In this document: in pieces, positions 46,012-55,415 of the stretch
Position numbering within the stretch: position 1 is the first letter of the stretch
Layout of the letters: each line of letters begins with the position of its first letter
From: Bifidobacterium ramosum
GTDB taxonomy: Bacteria; Actinomycetota; Actinomycetes; Actinomycetales; Bifidobacteriaceae
Length of the DNA: 64,000 nt
Direction of reading: 5' to 3'
NCBI RefSeq assembly: GCF_009299505.1
Contig: NZ_WBSM01000001.1
Coordinates: 558,001-622,000 of the forward strand
Translations under genes and position numbers: made by a program
Notes under the pieces: model-generated
What the model was told of the DNA's origin: nothing
Database searches by the model: none
Seen by the model: only the letters and a program-made list of their open reading frames with translations

Positions 46012-46494
46012 TCACATCGCCTGCGCTCGCTGCGTGAATTCGCCGCCGTCGAACCAACCGACAACGTCGTTCTGCTCGACGATGAGCTGCGGGTCGATGG
46101 CGAGCGTGTGATGCGCGTCCTCGGTGCCGCAGTAAATCATGTCGTACGGGAGCAGTCGACGATCCATGTACGCGGGGATGCCGAGGAACAGCGGTCCGAC
46201 CGTGCCGACGTCGTAGCCGGTGCGATCCTTCACCACATCGGGCGACGCGAGATGCAACTGCCGCAATCCCAACGCACGGCCGAGCGCGCGCCAGCGCAGA
46301 TGCCCGGACGCCAACGCGATCACCGCGAACACGCCCTCCTTCGTCTCCACGACGTATGTCGCCGCGGCGCGGGTCACATCGAACACGGTCGCCGCAGACG
46401 CGAGATCCACGATCGCGGTCTTATGTTCGATGATCCGCGCGCGATTCGCATGTTCGGCCGCAAACCGCACGATCCGTTCGTATCTGTCGTCCAT
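46012..46494 (-). CDS. YbaK/EbsC-type aminoacyl-tRNA deacylase
   Basis: 160 residues. The family hydrolyses mischarged tRNA such as Cys-tRNAPro or Ala-tRNAPro. TAIVDLASAATVFDVTRAAA, GVFAVIALASGHLRWRAL, DRTGYDVGTVGPLFLGIPAY and YCGTEDAHHTLAIDP follow the family order. ATG 46494 was chosen at the domain start; the longer frame continues over the divergent promoter. Exact tRNA specificity cannot be told. Confidence 0.78.
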   Translation of the reverse strand: MDDRYERIVRFAAEHANRARIIEHKTAIVDLASAATVFDVTRAAATYVVETKEGVFAVIALASGHLRWRALGRALGLRQLHLASPDVVKDRTGYDVGTVGPLFLGIPAYMDRRLLPYDMIYCGTEDAHHTLAIDPQLIVEQNDVVGWFDGGEFTQRAQAM

Positions 46495-46610
46495 GGTCAC
46501 AGTGTATGCCCTCCGTATGCCATGGTCGCCGTCGCCGCCGTGGTATGGAACGTCGTCACTTGGCCGATGATCACACTCCGGTGACATTTGGGCTGGAATA
46601 ATCGAGTGGT

Positions 46611-46976
46611 ATGAGTCATTTCATTTCCCGTTGGCTGGTATTGACGATCGCGGCGGGCGTCATGGTCGCCCTGCTGCCCGGCATGGAGGCGGTGGGCGAG
46701 CCGCCGATCCTCGGCATCGCCGCGTTCTCGCTGTTTCTGGCGCTCATCAACGCGTCGATCAAACCGGTCGTGCATCTGCTCGCCCTGCCGATCTCGATCC
46801 TGAGTTTCGGCTTGTTCGCGCTGATTCTCAACTGGCTGTTCATGGAGCTCGCCTCGTGGCTGGCGCTCACCCTGTTCGACGTGGGCGTGGTCATCCATGG
46901 TTTCTGGTGGTCGGTGCTTGGCTCGATCATCATGGCGATCGTCTCCGGTCTCGTCGGCGACGTCATCGGCGAATAA
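46611..46976 (+). CDS. phage holin family (YvlD-like) membrane protein
   Basis: 121 residues with four membrane helices; the stretch ALINASIKPVVHLLALPISI, followed by LSFGLFALILNWLFM, is characteristic of the PF04020 family. Despite the name these are small chromosomal membrane proteins of unknown function, some under envelope-stress control. Convergent with jetC (83-nt gap) and divergent from YbaK. Confidence 0.82.
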   Translation: MSHFISRWLVLTIAAGVMVALLPGMEAVGEPPILGIAAFSLFLALINASIKPVVHLLALPISILSFGLFALILNWLFMELASWLALTLFDVGVVIHGFWWSVLGSIIMAIVSGLVGDVIGE

Positions 46977-47059
46977 GCCTGCCCGTGATGCGTGACGGCG
47001 CAGCGAGGGGCGGTTCCCACCACGACGGGGACCGCCCCTCGCCTGATATATATGGCCGT

Positions 47060-50000
47060 CTACCGATTGGCGTCCGGCGTCTTGACCGTGCCGTCGCCGG
47101 CGCCCGGCTCGTCGAGGGCGTCGGCGTAGCCGCTCCACGTGGCCTCGTGCAGGGACGTGAGGCCGGTGTCGGGATCCTTGCGGGTGACGTACGCCTTGGT
47201 GGACACCTCGAGGATCTCGCCGGTCTTGCTTTCGGGCGCGGAGACGATCACCTGGAATCCGAGGCGCGGCAGCACGCCGAGCGCGCGCTGCGTGTAGCGG
47301 CCGTCGGCCTTGATGAGCGCCTCGTCGAGGAACAGCGTGGTGTAGCTCGGCTTGAGCCGGTTCTCCATGCCGCCGCCGAGCAGGTAGATGAGCGCCGCGC
47401 CGTACACGAACGACGTGAGCTCCTGCAACGCGCCGCCCGACCTGCCGCCGGTCGACGTGATGCGTTCGTCCTGCCCGTCGTCGTGGTGCACGATCGCGTA
47501 GAACGACGAACGGCAGCGCGGGTCGAGATCGCGCGCGCCGTAGCTGCGGATGCCGTTGACGTCTTTGACCTGTGCGAGTTCGTGCCGCAGCAGTTCGATC
47601 ATCGTCGCGCACGCGGCGAACGCGCGCTTCGATCCGTTCATGCCGGCGCCGTCGGACTGTGCTTCGGACTTGCCGGACGCATCGGACGCCGCGACGGACG
47701 TGCCCGTGCCGTTCTGCGCGGACTTCCAGTCGTTGAGCGTGCGGATGGTTCGCTGCAGCTGCGCCGAGAACGCACGGTCGGGGTTGCGCACGTCGGCGTG
47801 CAATGACAGGCTGCCATGGCGCGGGCCGAACCGCTGCCCGTCGAGCATCGCGTTGATGCGGTCGAGCTGATCGCGGATGTCGCCCGCATCCGTGTCGATG
47901 GCGCGTTTGACGGTCAGCAGGCTCATGAGCAGGTGGTCGAGGCACCGCCGGTATTCGGCGTCCGTGGCAGCCACGGCGGCCAGATGCGTGAGGCTGTCGA
48001 GTTCCTCGAGATAGTACCGGTAGTCGTTCACGCTGGCGGTGAGCGCATCGCCGTCGGCCGCGTATTGGTCGATGTATGCGCTCATCTTGAGTTCGACGCC
48101 GGTGCGCGCGGTGTCGGCGCGTTCGTTGAGCGTGGTGATGTGCGCGGCCATGGCGGTGCACATGCCGGCGACGACGCGGTCGGCGAACGTGCCGTCCGGC
48201 TGCGCCGACGCTGCGGTTCCGGAGGATGCCGACGCTGGTGCCGTCAGCCCCGCGCCGATGATCATGTGCGCGCGCAGTGCCGTATCGCCGAATCCGGCGA
48301 ACCGCTGTTCGTAGGCCTGCGTGAGTTCGTCGATGATGTCGTCGCCGAGTATGGCCGTGGACGATGCGGCACCGGTACGCACGTCACCGGCATGCGCAAC
48401 GTCCGTGTCGTCATCCGCGTCGCCGTGCGCGTCCAGCCATGCGCGCCCGGCCTGCGCGGCCGCGGCGGCGGACCGTGCGGCCTGTTCGGCCTCGATCCGC
48501 TGGCGCTGCACCCGGTCGAGTTCCTCATTCAATGTGTCGCGCATGTCGGCGAGCTTGGCGAGTTTGGGATCGTTGGTGATCGACGCGATCGTGGCTTCGA
48601 TCTCGTCGATATGCCGTTCGGCGCCGGCCACATCGATCTTCTCCCATGCCGTATAGGCGAGCTGGTCGGCGAGTTCGCGTTCGCGGTGGAGCCGGTCGGT
48701 CGCCGTCTTCGCGTCCGCATACGCCTGTTCCGCCTGTTCGACCTGCGTGCGGGCGTCATCGATCTGCCGGCGTAGCAGATCAAGATACTGTTTGTTGACG
48801 AAGCCGATGATCTGCTGCCGGTCCTTGACGCCATACTGGCCGCGTTTGCCGGATTTGATCTGCCCGTCGAGCTGCACCTGACGGGTGTCGCGGTCCGTGT
48901 CGTCGATGGCCGTGACGCAGCGCGCGTCGAACCGGTCGGAGCGGGTCTGCTCACGCAGCCATCCGGAGAACGGGGAATCCTCGCGGTACCGCAGCTTGCC
49001 GGACATCCACTCGCCGATACCGGTATCGGCGCCGGCGACGTTGACACCAGCACCAGCGGCAGCCTCACCGTCGCCGTAGTCGCGCGTCGTGTCGACGAAC
49101 TGCCAGGTGCGCCGGGCCATCGCATGCGGATCGATGGTGCTCACCTTCGCGGCGAACCCGCGTTCGTGCCGTTTGTCCACGAGGATGGTCTGTGCGATCG
49201 GCGCGTACACGACGTTCATGGCCAGCCGCCACCGCTCGTCCTCGTCACGCACGTCCATGAGTTCGGCCACGTACGGCAGTTCGTCGGGCGTGAGCCCCGT
49301 CGCCCGGCACAGCATGGCGCGCGTCTCGTCCATCTGCTGCGTGATACGCGTGCGATGCGCACTCTGCCGCTGATAGTCGCGTTCCAGAGTCCGTAGGGTT
49401 TCGTTGGCCGCGGACCGGCGGCCGAACGCCTCGTTGCGCGCGTCCTCGAGTTCGTCGTTGCGCCGGTCGTAGGCGACTTTGAACGTGACCGCGTCGATGC
49501 GCGCCTGCTCCCATGCCTTCTCGCTGTCGGGCATAGGTTTGCCGGCCGCGCCATGATTGGCGGCGATGCGGTCGTGGGTCTCCCGTACATCCTCCAGCGT
49601 GCGCTTCGCGGTTTCGCGCTCGTATTCGAGACGGGCGAGGTTGCCGCCGTCCAATCCCTGCATCTGGCCGCGGATCGCGTCGATGCGCGAGCGCAGGTCG
49701 TCGGCGCGTCGGCCGGCCGCGACCGCGTCGGCCTGCCGTGCGGCGTGTTCGTCGTCGTCGATCGGCAGTTGCGCGGCGACCTCGCCGGTCATGCGTGCGA
49801 GCGCCCACCGGCGTATCGTCTCCTTGCCGGACGGTGTGGATGGGTCGACCGGCGCGAATCGGCGTGCCTGCCGTTGCATCTCGCCGTAGCGCGCGTAGTC
49901 GTCGCGGATAGCGCGCAGTTTGGCCATGCGGTTGGCCTTGTCCTCCATGGCGCGGAAGTTCTCGGCGTAGCGGTCGTAGTCGTCGACCGTAGTGCGCGCC

Positions 50001-50728
50001 AGGTCGAGCGCTTCCGGCACGCCGAGCACGCCCTGTTTGAAGATGTCGTCAAGCCGGGATGGCGCGTCGGCCGACTGGATCTTGGCGAGCAGACGGCACG
50101 CTTCGGCACTCAGGCCCATCACCGACCAGATGTGCTCGTGGAACGCCTCCGCGCTGGGGAACGTGAGGCATTGCGGGTACGCGGCCTTCAACTGCGTGGG
50201 CGTGAACGGCGTGTCGCGGTAGGCGTCCATCGCCCGCGGGTCGATCATACGGTCCCAGACCACGTACTGGCGGCGTACGGCGCTGCGCTCGTCGCCGGGC
50301 ATGAGATACAGAAACTTGCCGCACGAAAGCGTCTGACCGTCGGTCAGGTTGCGGTAGGTGTCGACGATCGCGCCCCACACGGCCTGCGGTACGCCGTTCG
50401 CGTCGCGTCCGCGCAGGGTGATCGGACGGTCGCCGTCGCCGGTGTCGCCCACGCCGACCATGCCGAGCAGATACGTGTAGTCGCTGCGTTCGGAACGGCC
50501 TGAGTTCGATGCCTTGTTGAACGGCGTACCGGTCGGGTACAGCAGGGAGATCTGCGCGTCCACGAGCGTCGATTTGCCGGATTCGCTGGCGCCGGCGAGC
50601 AGCGTCACGGGCAGATCCTTGTCCATCGACGGGCGGAATTCGTGATAGCCCTCGTACGAGCCCCAGTTGACGAGCTGGCGGCTTTCCATCATCCACCGGT
50701 CGGCGATCATCTGCAGGTCTTTCGCCAT
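47060..50728 (-). CDS. jetC: Wadjet/Mks SMC-like ATPase JetC (MksB)
   Basis: 1222 residues. Walker A is LLAGASESGKSTLVDAQ near the N-terminus; two long coiled-coil arms flank a hinge-like middle (about 480-680); the C-terminal head has the signature TGGRSGGALQELTSF and Walker B TLFLDEALIKADG. JetC is the motor that extrudes DNA loops with JetA and JetB. GGGAG five nt before ATG 50728 sets the start; a GTG at 50734 overlaps the jetB stop. No jetD follows: the next gene is the holin-like one in the opposite direction. Confidence 0.9.
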   Translation of the reverse strand: MAKDLQMIADRWMMESRQLVNWGSYEGYHEFRPSMDKDLPVTLLAGASESGKSTLVDAQISLLYPTGTPFNKASNSGRSERSDYTYLLGMVGVGDTGDGDRPITLRGRDANGVPQAVWGAIVDTYRNLTDGQTLSCGKFLYLMPGDERSAVRRQYVVWDRMIDPRAMDAYRDTPFTPTQLKAAYPQCLTFPSAEAFHEHIWSVMGLSAEACRLLAKIQSADAPSRLDDIFKQGVLGVPEALDLARTTVDDYDRYAENFRAMEDKANRMAKLRAIRDDYARYGEMQRQARRFAPVDPSTPSGKETIRRWALARMTGEVAAQLPIDDDEHAARQADAVAAGRRADDLRSRIDAIRGQMQGLDGGNLARLEYERETAKRTLEDVRETHDRIAANHGAAGKPMPDSEKAWEQARIDAVTFKVAYDRRNDELEDARNEAFGRRSAANETLRTLERDYQRQSAHRTRITQQMDETRAMLCRATGLTPDELPYVAELMDVRDEDERWRLAMNVVYAPIAQTILVDKRHERGFAAKVSTIDPHAMARRTWQFVDTTRDYGDGEAAAGAGVNVAGADTGIGEWMSGKLRYREDSPFSGWLREQTRSDRFDARCVTAIDDTDRDTRQVQLDGQIKSGKRGQYGVKDRQQIIGFVNKQYLDLLRRQIDDARTQVEQAEQAYADAKTATDRLHRERELADQLAYTAWEKIDVAGAERHIDEIEATIASITNDPKLAKLADMRDTLNEELDRVQRQRIEAEQAARSAAAAAQAGRAWLDAHGDADDDTDVAHAGDVRTGAASSTAILGDDIIDELTQAYEQRFAGFGDTALRAHMIIGAGLTAPASASSGTAASAQPDGTFADRVVAGMCTAMAAHITTLNERADTARTGVELKMSAYIDQYAADGDALTASVNDYRYYLEELDSLTHLAAVAATDAEYRRCLDHLLMSLLTVKRAIDTDAGDIRDQLDRINAMLDGQRFGPRHGSLSLHADVRNPDRAFSAQLQRTIRTLNDWKSAQNGTGTSVAASDASGKSEAQSDGAGMNGSKRAFAACATMIELLRHELAQVKDVNGIRSYGARDLDPRCRSSFYAIVHHDDGQDERITSTGGRSGGALQELTSFVYGAALIYLLGGGMENRLKPSYTTLFLDEALIKADGRYTQRALGVLPRLGFQVIVSAPESKTGEILEVSTKAYVTRKDPDTGLTSLHEATWSGYADALDEPGAGDGTVKTPDANR

Positions 50729-50730
50729 CG

Positions 50731-51675
50731 TCACTCCCTTTCCTTGCCGTCGGTCGCGTCGGCCCTATCGTCGTCGGTGTCGCCGTTCACGTCGCCGCGA
50801 CCGTCGTGCGCGTCGTCCGTAAACAGCGGCGCGGCGAACCGCGTCTCGTCGATCGTGTCGGCCGAGGCCTCGTCCGGCGTCTCATCCGCCGCGTTCGTAT
50901 TCGTCGTGGCCACGGTATCGTCGTCCCCGGCATCGTCGCCGTCGCGGCCGTCCGTGCCGGACGCGACGTCCAGCCACGAGTCGGCCAGCTCACGGTCGAG
51001 CACCACCGGCACAAGCGGCGTGATCCGGTACATGGTGTCGTCGTCCGCCGTGCGTTCGAGATACCCGTACGTGCACATCGCGGACACGATCGAGCCGACC
51101 TGTTTGAGCACGGTCTCCTCGTCGTTGCGGGCCGCGAGATATCCGGTGCCCGTGGCGAGCGCCGCACGGATCTCCTCGAAGCTCACCAGCCAGTGGGAGT
51201 CCTCCTCGCGCGCGTTCTCGTATTCGAGCACGCGGATGCGCAGGAACGCGAGCAACGCGGCCTCCTCGCGTTTGAGGCTGGTGCGGGTCTTCAATGCGCG
51301 CAGCGTGACGTCGGGACCGGCAACGGGCATGGCGATCATGATGCGGTAGCGTTCGTTGACGACCAGTTCGAGCAGGTCGTTGTTGAGCGAGCGGACGACG
51401 GCGTCGCGGTTGTCGAGCACCGTGTCGTACAGGTCGCCGGTGATGTAGCGTTCGCGTTTGAGCGCGATCGCGGCCATGCGCGCGTCGGCGGTCATGTTGC
51501 CGCTGTCGCCCTCGAACAGGGCGTACGGGTTGACCGCCCCTTCCGTGTGGTCGTCCGCGCGATCAGCCGTGTGCTCGTCCGTGCGGGTTCCGACCGTTAC
51601 GGCGGCGTCGTAGGCACCGTCGACCGGCGCGTCATGCATCGTCGTATCCGTGTCGTTCGTGCTGATGCTCGTCAT
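50731..51675 (-). CDS. jetB: Wadjet/Mks KITE subunit JetB (DUF4194, MksE)
   Basis: 314 residues. The winged-helix core contains [40 protein letters not shown] and [20 protein letters not shown], matching DUF4194. A long acidic, Thr/Asp-rich tail and N-terminus flank it, more than in typical JetB. It lies between jetA (6-nt gap) and jetC (coupled). It should bridge JetA and the JetC heads. Confidence 0.88.
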   Translation of the reverse strand: MTSISTNDTDTTMHDAPVDGAYDAAVTVGTRTDEHTADRADDHTEGAVNPYALFEGDSGNMTADARMAAIALKRERYITGDLYDTVLDNRDAVVRSLNNDLLELVVNERYRIMIAMPVAGPDVTLRALKTRTSLKREEAALLAFLRIRVLEYENAREEDSHWLVSFEEIRAALATGTGYLAARNDEETVLKQVGSIVSAMCTYGYLERTADDDTMYRITPLVPVVLDRELADSWLDVASGTDGRDGDDAGDDDTVATTNTNAADETPDEASADTIDETRFAAPLFTDDAHDGRGDVNGDTDDDRADATDGKERE

Positions 51676-51681
51676 CCTTCC

Positions 51682-53214
51682 CTATCCTTCCCTCGCGATC
51701 TCGTCCAGTGCGTCCGCCGTCGTCAGTATCGGTCGTGTCACCCAGTCGCGCGGCGTGCCGTCGAGCGATACGCAATGCCATGTCGCCGTGTCGGTGTCGT
51801 GCGTCCCGTCGGCGTACCGGATGGCGCTGAGGAAGCCGACCAGTTCGCTTTCGCGGCGTTCCGCATCCGGCAGCCGGTTGAAACTGGCGGCAACGTCGAT
51901 GCGGCCGTCCGCCCGCGTGACCGGATCGTGCCGGATCAGCGTGATCATGCGGTGCAATCGTGGGCCGCCGCCGACGATCATGGCCTTGAGATCGACCGGC
52001 GTCGTATCGTCGTCGCGTGACGATTGCGCATCGGTCAGACCGGGCGTCGTCGCACGCACCATCGATCGTGCCGGTCGTGTCGGCAGCGCCGCGAACTGGG
52101 CGCCCGCGCTGCCGGTCGGATACGGTCGCGACGCGTCGTTCGGATGCGCTCTCGCGTCGGCGTTGAGACGCACGAACAGGCGGTTGAGCGTACCGAGCAT
52201 GGTGCGGTAGCGCGTGTCGGTCTGTTGGCGGACGAGTCGGCTGACGGCCTCGTCGGAGACGCGCATCTGGCCGCGCACCGCCTCGATACCGTCGTAGATG
52301 CGGGCGAGTTCGTCGCGGATCTGGTCGAGCAGCGCACTTGATGCGCCGGCCAGATACGGGGTTCTGGCGATGTCGCGCAACGCGTCGTCGATCTGCTGGC
52401 GGCCTTCGTCGGTGATGATCACCTGAAACGCGTCCTCGAATCGCCGGCCACTGTCGGATTCCTGGAACGAACGCCGGTATTCATCATGGTAGGCGGTGAG
52501 AATCTCGTCGACGCTCATGTCGCCGCCCTGCATGCGCCGGCGCAGCGCGTCGCCGTTGTCGCGTTCGGCGAGTACGAGTTCACGCAGGTCGATGGGCACG
52601 CCGCGCAGCGTGTTGTGGATGACGGCGATTACGTCCCTGACCTGGTCCGCGCTGAGCGCGGCGTGCTGCTGACCCTGCTGGATGCGTTTGATCTCGCGCC
52701 TGCGTTCCTTGATCTCCTGGTTGAGCAGGCGCACGCGTTCGCTCGGATCGGCGGTCAGCTGCATGCGCGCGTGTTCGATCTCCATGATGATGCTGTTGGC
52801 CTGCGCGCCGGACAAGGTGCGGGTGTCGTCCTCGAGCCGGCCGAGCGCGTCGATGGCGCGGTGGGCGCGGGCGGTGAGCCGGTAGAGGAATCGGTGGGAT
52901 GCGGCGTCGTGCGCGTTGGCGAGCCATGCGTAGTCGCCGTCGCCTTCGCGGCTCAGGTCGACGAGGATCTGGTGCGCCGCCTCCGCATACGTCTGGTCGG
53001 GCTTGGGCGTGTAGTCGCCGGTGTCGGCGAGCGCGGACAGGCCTTGCGCGAAGCGTTCCTCCAGGGTTTCGCGCGGCAGTTCGCCGGTCAGCGGGTCGAA
53101 CGCGGCGCGCAGGAGCGCCACGTAGAGCTTGGCGTTGGCGCGCAGCAGCAGACGAAGCACGCCGGTCTCGTAGACCGGTCGCAGCCGTTCCATCTCCTGT
53201 CTGACGTCACCCAT
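51682..53214 (-). CDS. jetA: Wadjet/Mks kleisin subunit JetA (DUF3375, MksF)
   Basis: 510 residues. ERLRPVYETGVLRLLLRANA, DLSREGDGDYAWLANA and LNQEIKERRREIKRI are DUF3375 landmarks; a helical middle and a C-terminal winged-helix part follow. ATG 53214 with GAGG five nt before is the likely start; the longer frame runs across a palindrome. It is first in the jetA-jetB-jetC operon. JetABC recognise and act on plasmid DNA; cleavage needs JetD, which is absent here. Confidence 0.9.
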   Translation of the reverse strand: MGDVRQEMERLRPVYETGVLRLLLRANAKLYVALLRAAFDPLTGELPRETLEERFAQGLSALADTGDYTPKPDQTYAEAAHQILVDLSREGDGDYAWLANAHDAASHRFLYRLTARAHRAIDALGRLEDDTRTLSGAQANSIIMEIEHARMQLTADPSERVRLLNQEIKERRREIKRIQQGQQHAALSADQVRDVIAVIHNTLRGVPIDLRELVLAERDNGDALRRRMQGGDMSVDEILTAYHDEYRRSFQESDSGRRFEDAFQVIITDEGRQQIDDALRDIARTPYLAGASSALLDQIRDELARIYDGIEAVRGQMRVSDEAVSRLVRQQTDTRYRTMLGTLNRLFVRLNADARAHPNDASRPYPTGSAGAQFAALPTRPARSMVRATTPGLTDAQSSRDDDTTPVDLKAMIVGGGPRLHRMITLIRHDPVTRADGRIDVAASFNRLPDAERRESELVGFLSAIRYADGTHDTDTATWHCVSLDGTPRDWVTRPILTTADALDEIAREG

Positions 53215-53257
53215 ACCCGCCTCGCTTTCCTTGCCGCAACTTATAAGGCTATCATGC

Positions 53258-53294
53258 CGGTTCCCGGGATTCGGCCCGCGCATCCCAGGAACCG
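53258..53294. repeat. GGTTCCCGGGAT palindrome upstream of jetA
   Basis: CGGTTCCCGGGAT (53258-53270) and ATCCCAGGAACCG (53282-53294) pair with one mismatch. A second, perfect copy lies at 53376-53411. Both stand between the MacB-like permease and jetA on the same strand, so this copy is in the jetA promoter region. Confidence 0.6.
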
Positions 53295-53375
53295 AAAACC
53301 TCACATCGGCGCACATAACCGATCAACGGCAAGCGCGCGATGACGCCGTTCCCGGCCAAAAAGCACACAACGGCC

Positions 53376-53411
53376 GGTTCCCGGGATTCTCACCGGAAAA
53401 TCCCGGGAACC
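53376..53411 (-). terminator. hairpin after the MacB-like permease
   Basis: GGTTCCCGGGATT (53376-53388) and AATCCCGGGAACC (53399-53411) form a perfect 13-bp stem with a 10-nt loop, 2 nt after the permease stop on the minus strand. It is the likely end of the efflux operon. No T-run follows. Confidence 0.55.
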
Positions 53412-53413
53412 AG

Positions 53414-54637
53414 CTACTCGCTCCTCAATGCTTCGGTCGGGGTGAGCCGGGCGGCCCGGCCAGCCGGGTACAGCCCGGCCATGATGCCGACCGTCACGGC
53501 CGCGCCCCATGCGAGCGGCAGACCACCCCAGTCCAAGGCCAATGGCTGCCCCGCCGTGAGCGCCACGCCGCCGGCCGTGCCCGCGCCGATGAGGATGCCG
53601 GCCAGTCCGCCCAACGCGGAGAGCATGGCCGCCTCGGCGACGAACTGCATGCGGATGTTGCCGGGCGTGGCGCCCAAGGCGCGTCGCAACCCGATCTCGC
53701 CGCGGCGTTCCATGACGGTGACGATCATCATGTTGGCGATGCTCATGCCGCCCACGGCGAGCGCGATCACGCCGATCATGAGGCCAAGCGTGGTCAGCGA
53801 GTCGCTGGTGGCGTTGCGCGCCTTGGACAGATCGGCGGATGCGGTCACGCTCACATTGCCGCCGGCGAGGTTGGCCGCGTGGGCGATCATGCGGCGCAGG
53901 GTCTCGGCATCGCCGGCTACGGTGCGTACGTAGATCGCGTTGATCTTGGCGATGTCCGCCGCTTGGTCGGGATAGTGCGCGAGCGCCCACGCCTTGCCGA
54001 TGATGGCGGAGGTGTTGAGTGTTTCAGCCTGCGGCAGCGGATCGAGGATGCCGATGACCCCGTACCATTCGTTGTCGATGAGCACGCGGTCGCCGACGTC
54101 GGTGACGCCGAGCCGCCATGCGGCCTCCGAGCCGAGGACCGCGACGGGCAGATGCTCATTGTTCCGGTCGATGCCGTGGCCGTGCGCATAGGTCGCGCCG
54201 ATCGCGTCCAGCGCGCCGGGGGCCATGATGTTCAGGGCGAGCGCGTTGCCGTTGGATGTCGGTACAAGCTGGTTCTTGAAGATCTGGATCTTCTCGGGCG
54301 GCGTGGTGAAGACTCCGACCTGTTCGACGTTCGGCTGGCGTGCGATCGTTTCGGGCGCGTAGTCGGGCAGTGGAATGGTCTGGCGTGCGGCGTCCTGACC
54401 GGGGGTGACGACCTGCAGGTTTGCACCGAGCGCGTCGAGCCGGGCGAGCAGCGTCGCTTGGTTGGAGGCCGCGATGCCGGACAGGGCCACGTAGGCGGCG
54501 ACGCCCAACGCGATGCCGAGCGAGGCGAGTATGGTGCGCGAGACGCGTCCGGTCGCGCCGATCCACGCGGAGTGCATGAGATCTGCGACGCGTGTGCGCA
54601 ATGGTTTATGCAGTGGTTTGCGTAATGGCTTACGCAT
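53414..54637 (-). CDS. MacB-like ABC transporter permease
   Basis: 407 residues: an N-terminal helix (about 36-58), an extracytoplasmic MacB_PCD domain of about 220 residues and three C-terminal helices (about 285-305, 335-355, 372-392) with VMERRGEIGLRRALGATPGN between the first two, the FtsX/MacB landmark. The start has three near-repeats of KPLR/KPLH. It overlaps the ATPase gene by 8 nt. With the ATPase and the adaptor it should form an exporter or mechanotransmission complex. Confidence 0.87.
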   Translation of the reverse strand: MRKPLRKPLHKPLRTRVADLMHSAWIGATGRVSRTILASLGIALGVAAYVALSGIAASNQATLLARLDALGANLQVVTPGQDAARQTIPLPDYAPETIARQPNVEQVGVFTTPPEKIQIFKNQLVPTSNGNALALNIMAPGALDAIGATYAHGHGIDRNNEHLPVAVLGSEAAWRLGVTDVGDRVLIDNEWYGVIGILDPLPQAETLNTSAIIGKAWALAHYPDQAADIAKINAIYVRTVAGDAETLRRMIAHAANLAGGNVSVTASADLSKARNATSDSLTTLGLMIGVIALAVGGMSIANMMIVTVMERRGEIGLRRALGATPGNIRMQFVAEAAMLSALGGLAGILIGAGTAGGVALTAGQPLALDWGGLPLAWGAAVTVGIMAGLYPAGRAARLTPTEALRSE

Positions 54638-55415
54638 GGCCGTCTCCTTCCCGTGTCGTCTCCCCCGCTATTTCGCGCACCACGCCGTCGCGGATGTGCA
54701 GTCGCCGCGGGAACCGTGCGGCCACGTTCGGATCGTGCGTGACGACGACGAGGCTCGCGCCGCTGTCGGCCGCGGCGAACAGCAGGTCGAGGATCGTGTG
54801 TCCAGTGTCGGTGTCGAGCGCGCCGGTCGGCTCGTCGGCGAAGATGATGTCCGGCCGTTTGACCAACGCCCGTGCGATGGCGACGCGCTGCTGTTCGCCG
54901 CCGGACAGTTGCGACGGCCGATGTCGCAACCGATGTCCCAATCCGACCTGTTCGAGCGCTGCGGTCGCACGGTCACGACGTTCCGCGCGGGGCAGAGTCG
55001 TGTACTGCAGGCCGACCATCACGTTCTCCAACGCGGACACGCTGGCGATGAGATGGAACTGCTGGAATACGAAGCCGATGCGTGCGGCGCGCAGATCGCT
55101 GCGTTGCCGTTCGCCCATCGCCGTCACGTCGTCGCCGTTGTATCGCAGCGTGCCGGACGTGGGCATGTCGAGTGTGCCGAGCAGAGAGAGCAACGTCGAC
55201 TTGCCGGAGCCGGAAGGCCCCACGATCGCGATGCGTTCGCCGTGCGCGATCGTCAGGTTCGTCGGATGCAGGATCTGCGTCATTGTTCCGTCCTTGCCGG
55301 AAAACGCCTTGGTAACGTTCTCGAGCGTCAGCAGTCTCCCATGCCCTGGCTCCCCCTGCCAGGAGGCGCTGTCAGCCGTAGGCTGACTGAGAGGGTCCAT
55401 ACCCGCAACCGCCAT
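54630..55415 (-). CDS. MacB-type ABC transporter ATPase with REP-derived N-terminus
   Basis: 261 residues: Walker A GPSGSGKST, Q-loop FVFQQFHLIASVSALENV, signature LSGGEQQRVAIARALV, Walker B IIFADEPTGALD, switch His in VTHDP. The first about 30 residues come before the usual start of the domain (LLTLENVTKAF) and include DPLSQPTADSASWQGEPG, encoded by a REP-like element read in frame. There is no ATG, GTG or TTG between that segment and the domain, so it must be translated. ATG 55415 overlaps the adaptor stop (TGATG). Confidence 0.85.
   Translation of the reverse strand: MAVAGMDPLSQPTADSASWQGEPGHGRLLTLENVTKAFSGKDGTMTQILHPTNLTIAHGERIAIVGPSGSGKSTLLSLLGTLDMPTSGTLRYNGDDVTAMGERQRSDLRAARIGFVFQQFHLIASVSALENVMVGLQYTTLPRAERRDRATAALEQVGLGHRLRHRPSQLSGGEQQRVAIARALVKRPDIIFADEPTGALDTDTGHTILDLLFAAADSGASLVVVTHDPNVAARFPRRLHIRDGVVREIAGETTREGDGHA
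55348..55398. repeat. REP-like palindromic element, copy 3, inside a coding region
   Basis: Same layout as copy 1, with GTCAGCC-GTA-GGCTGAC in place of GTCAGC-GCA-GCTGAC: the stem gains a pair through matched changes on both sides. It lies wholly within the 5' end of the ATPase gene. Confidence 0.75.
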
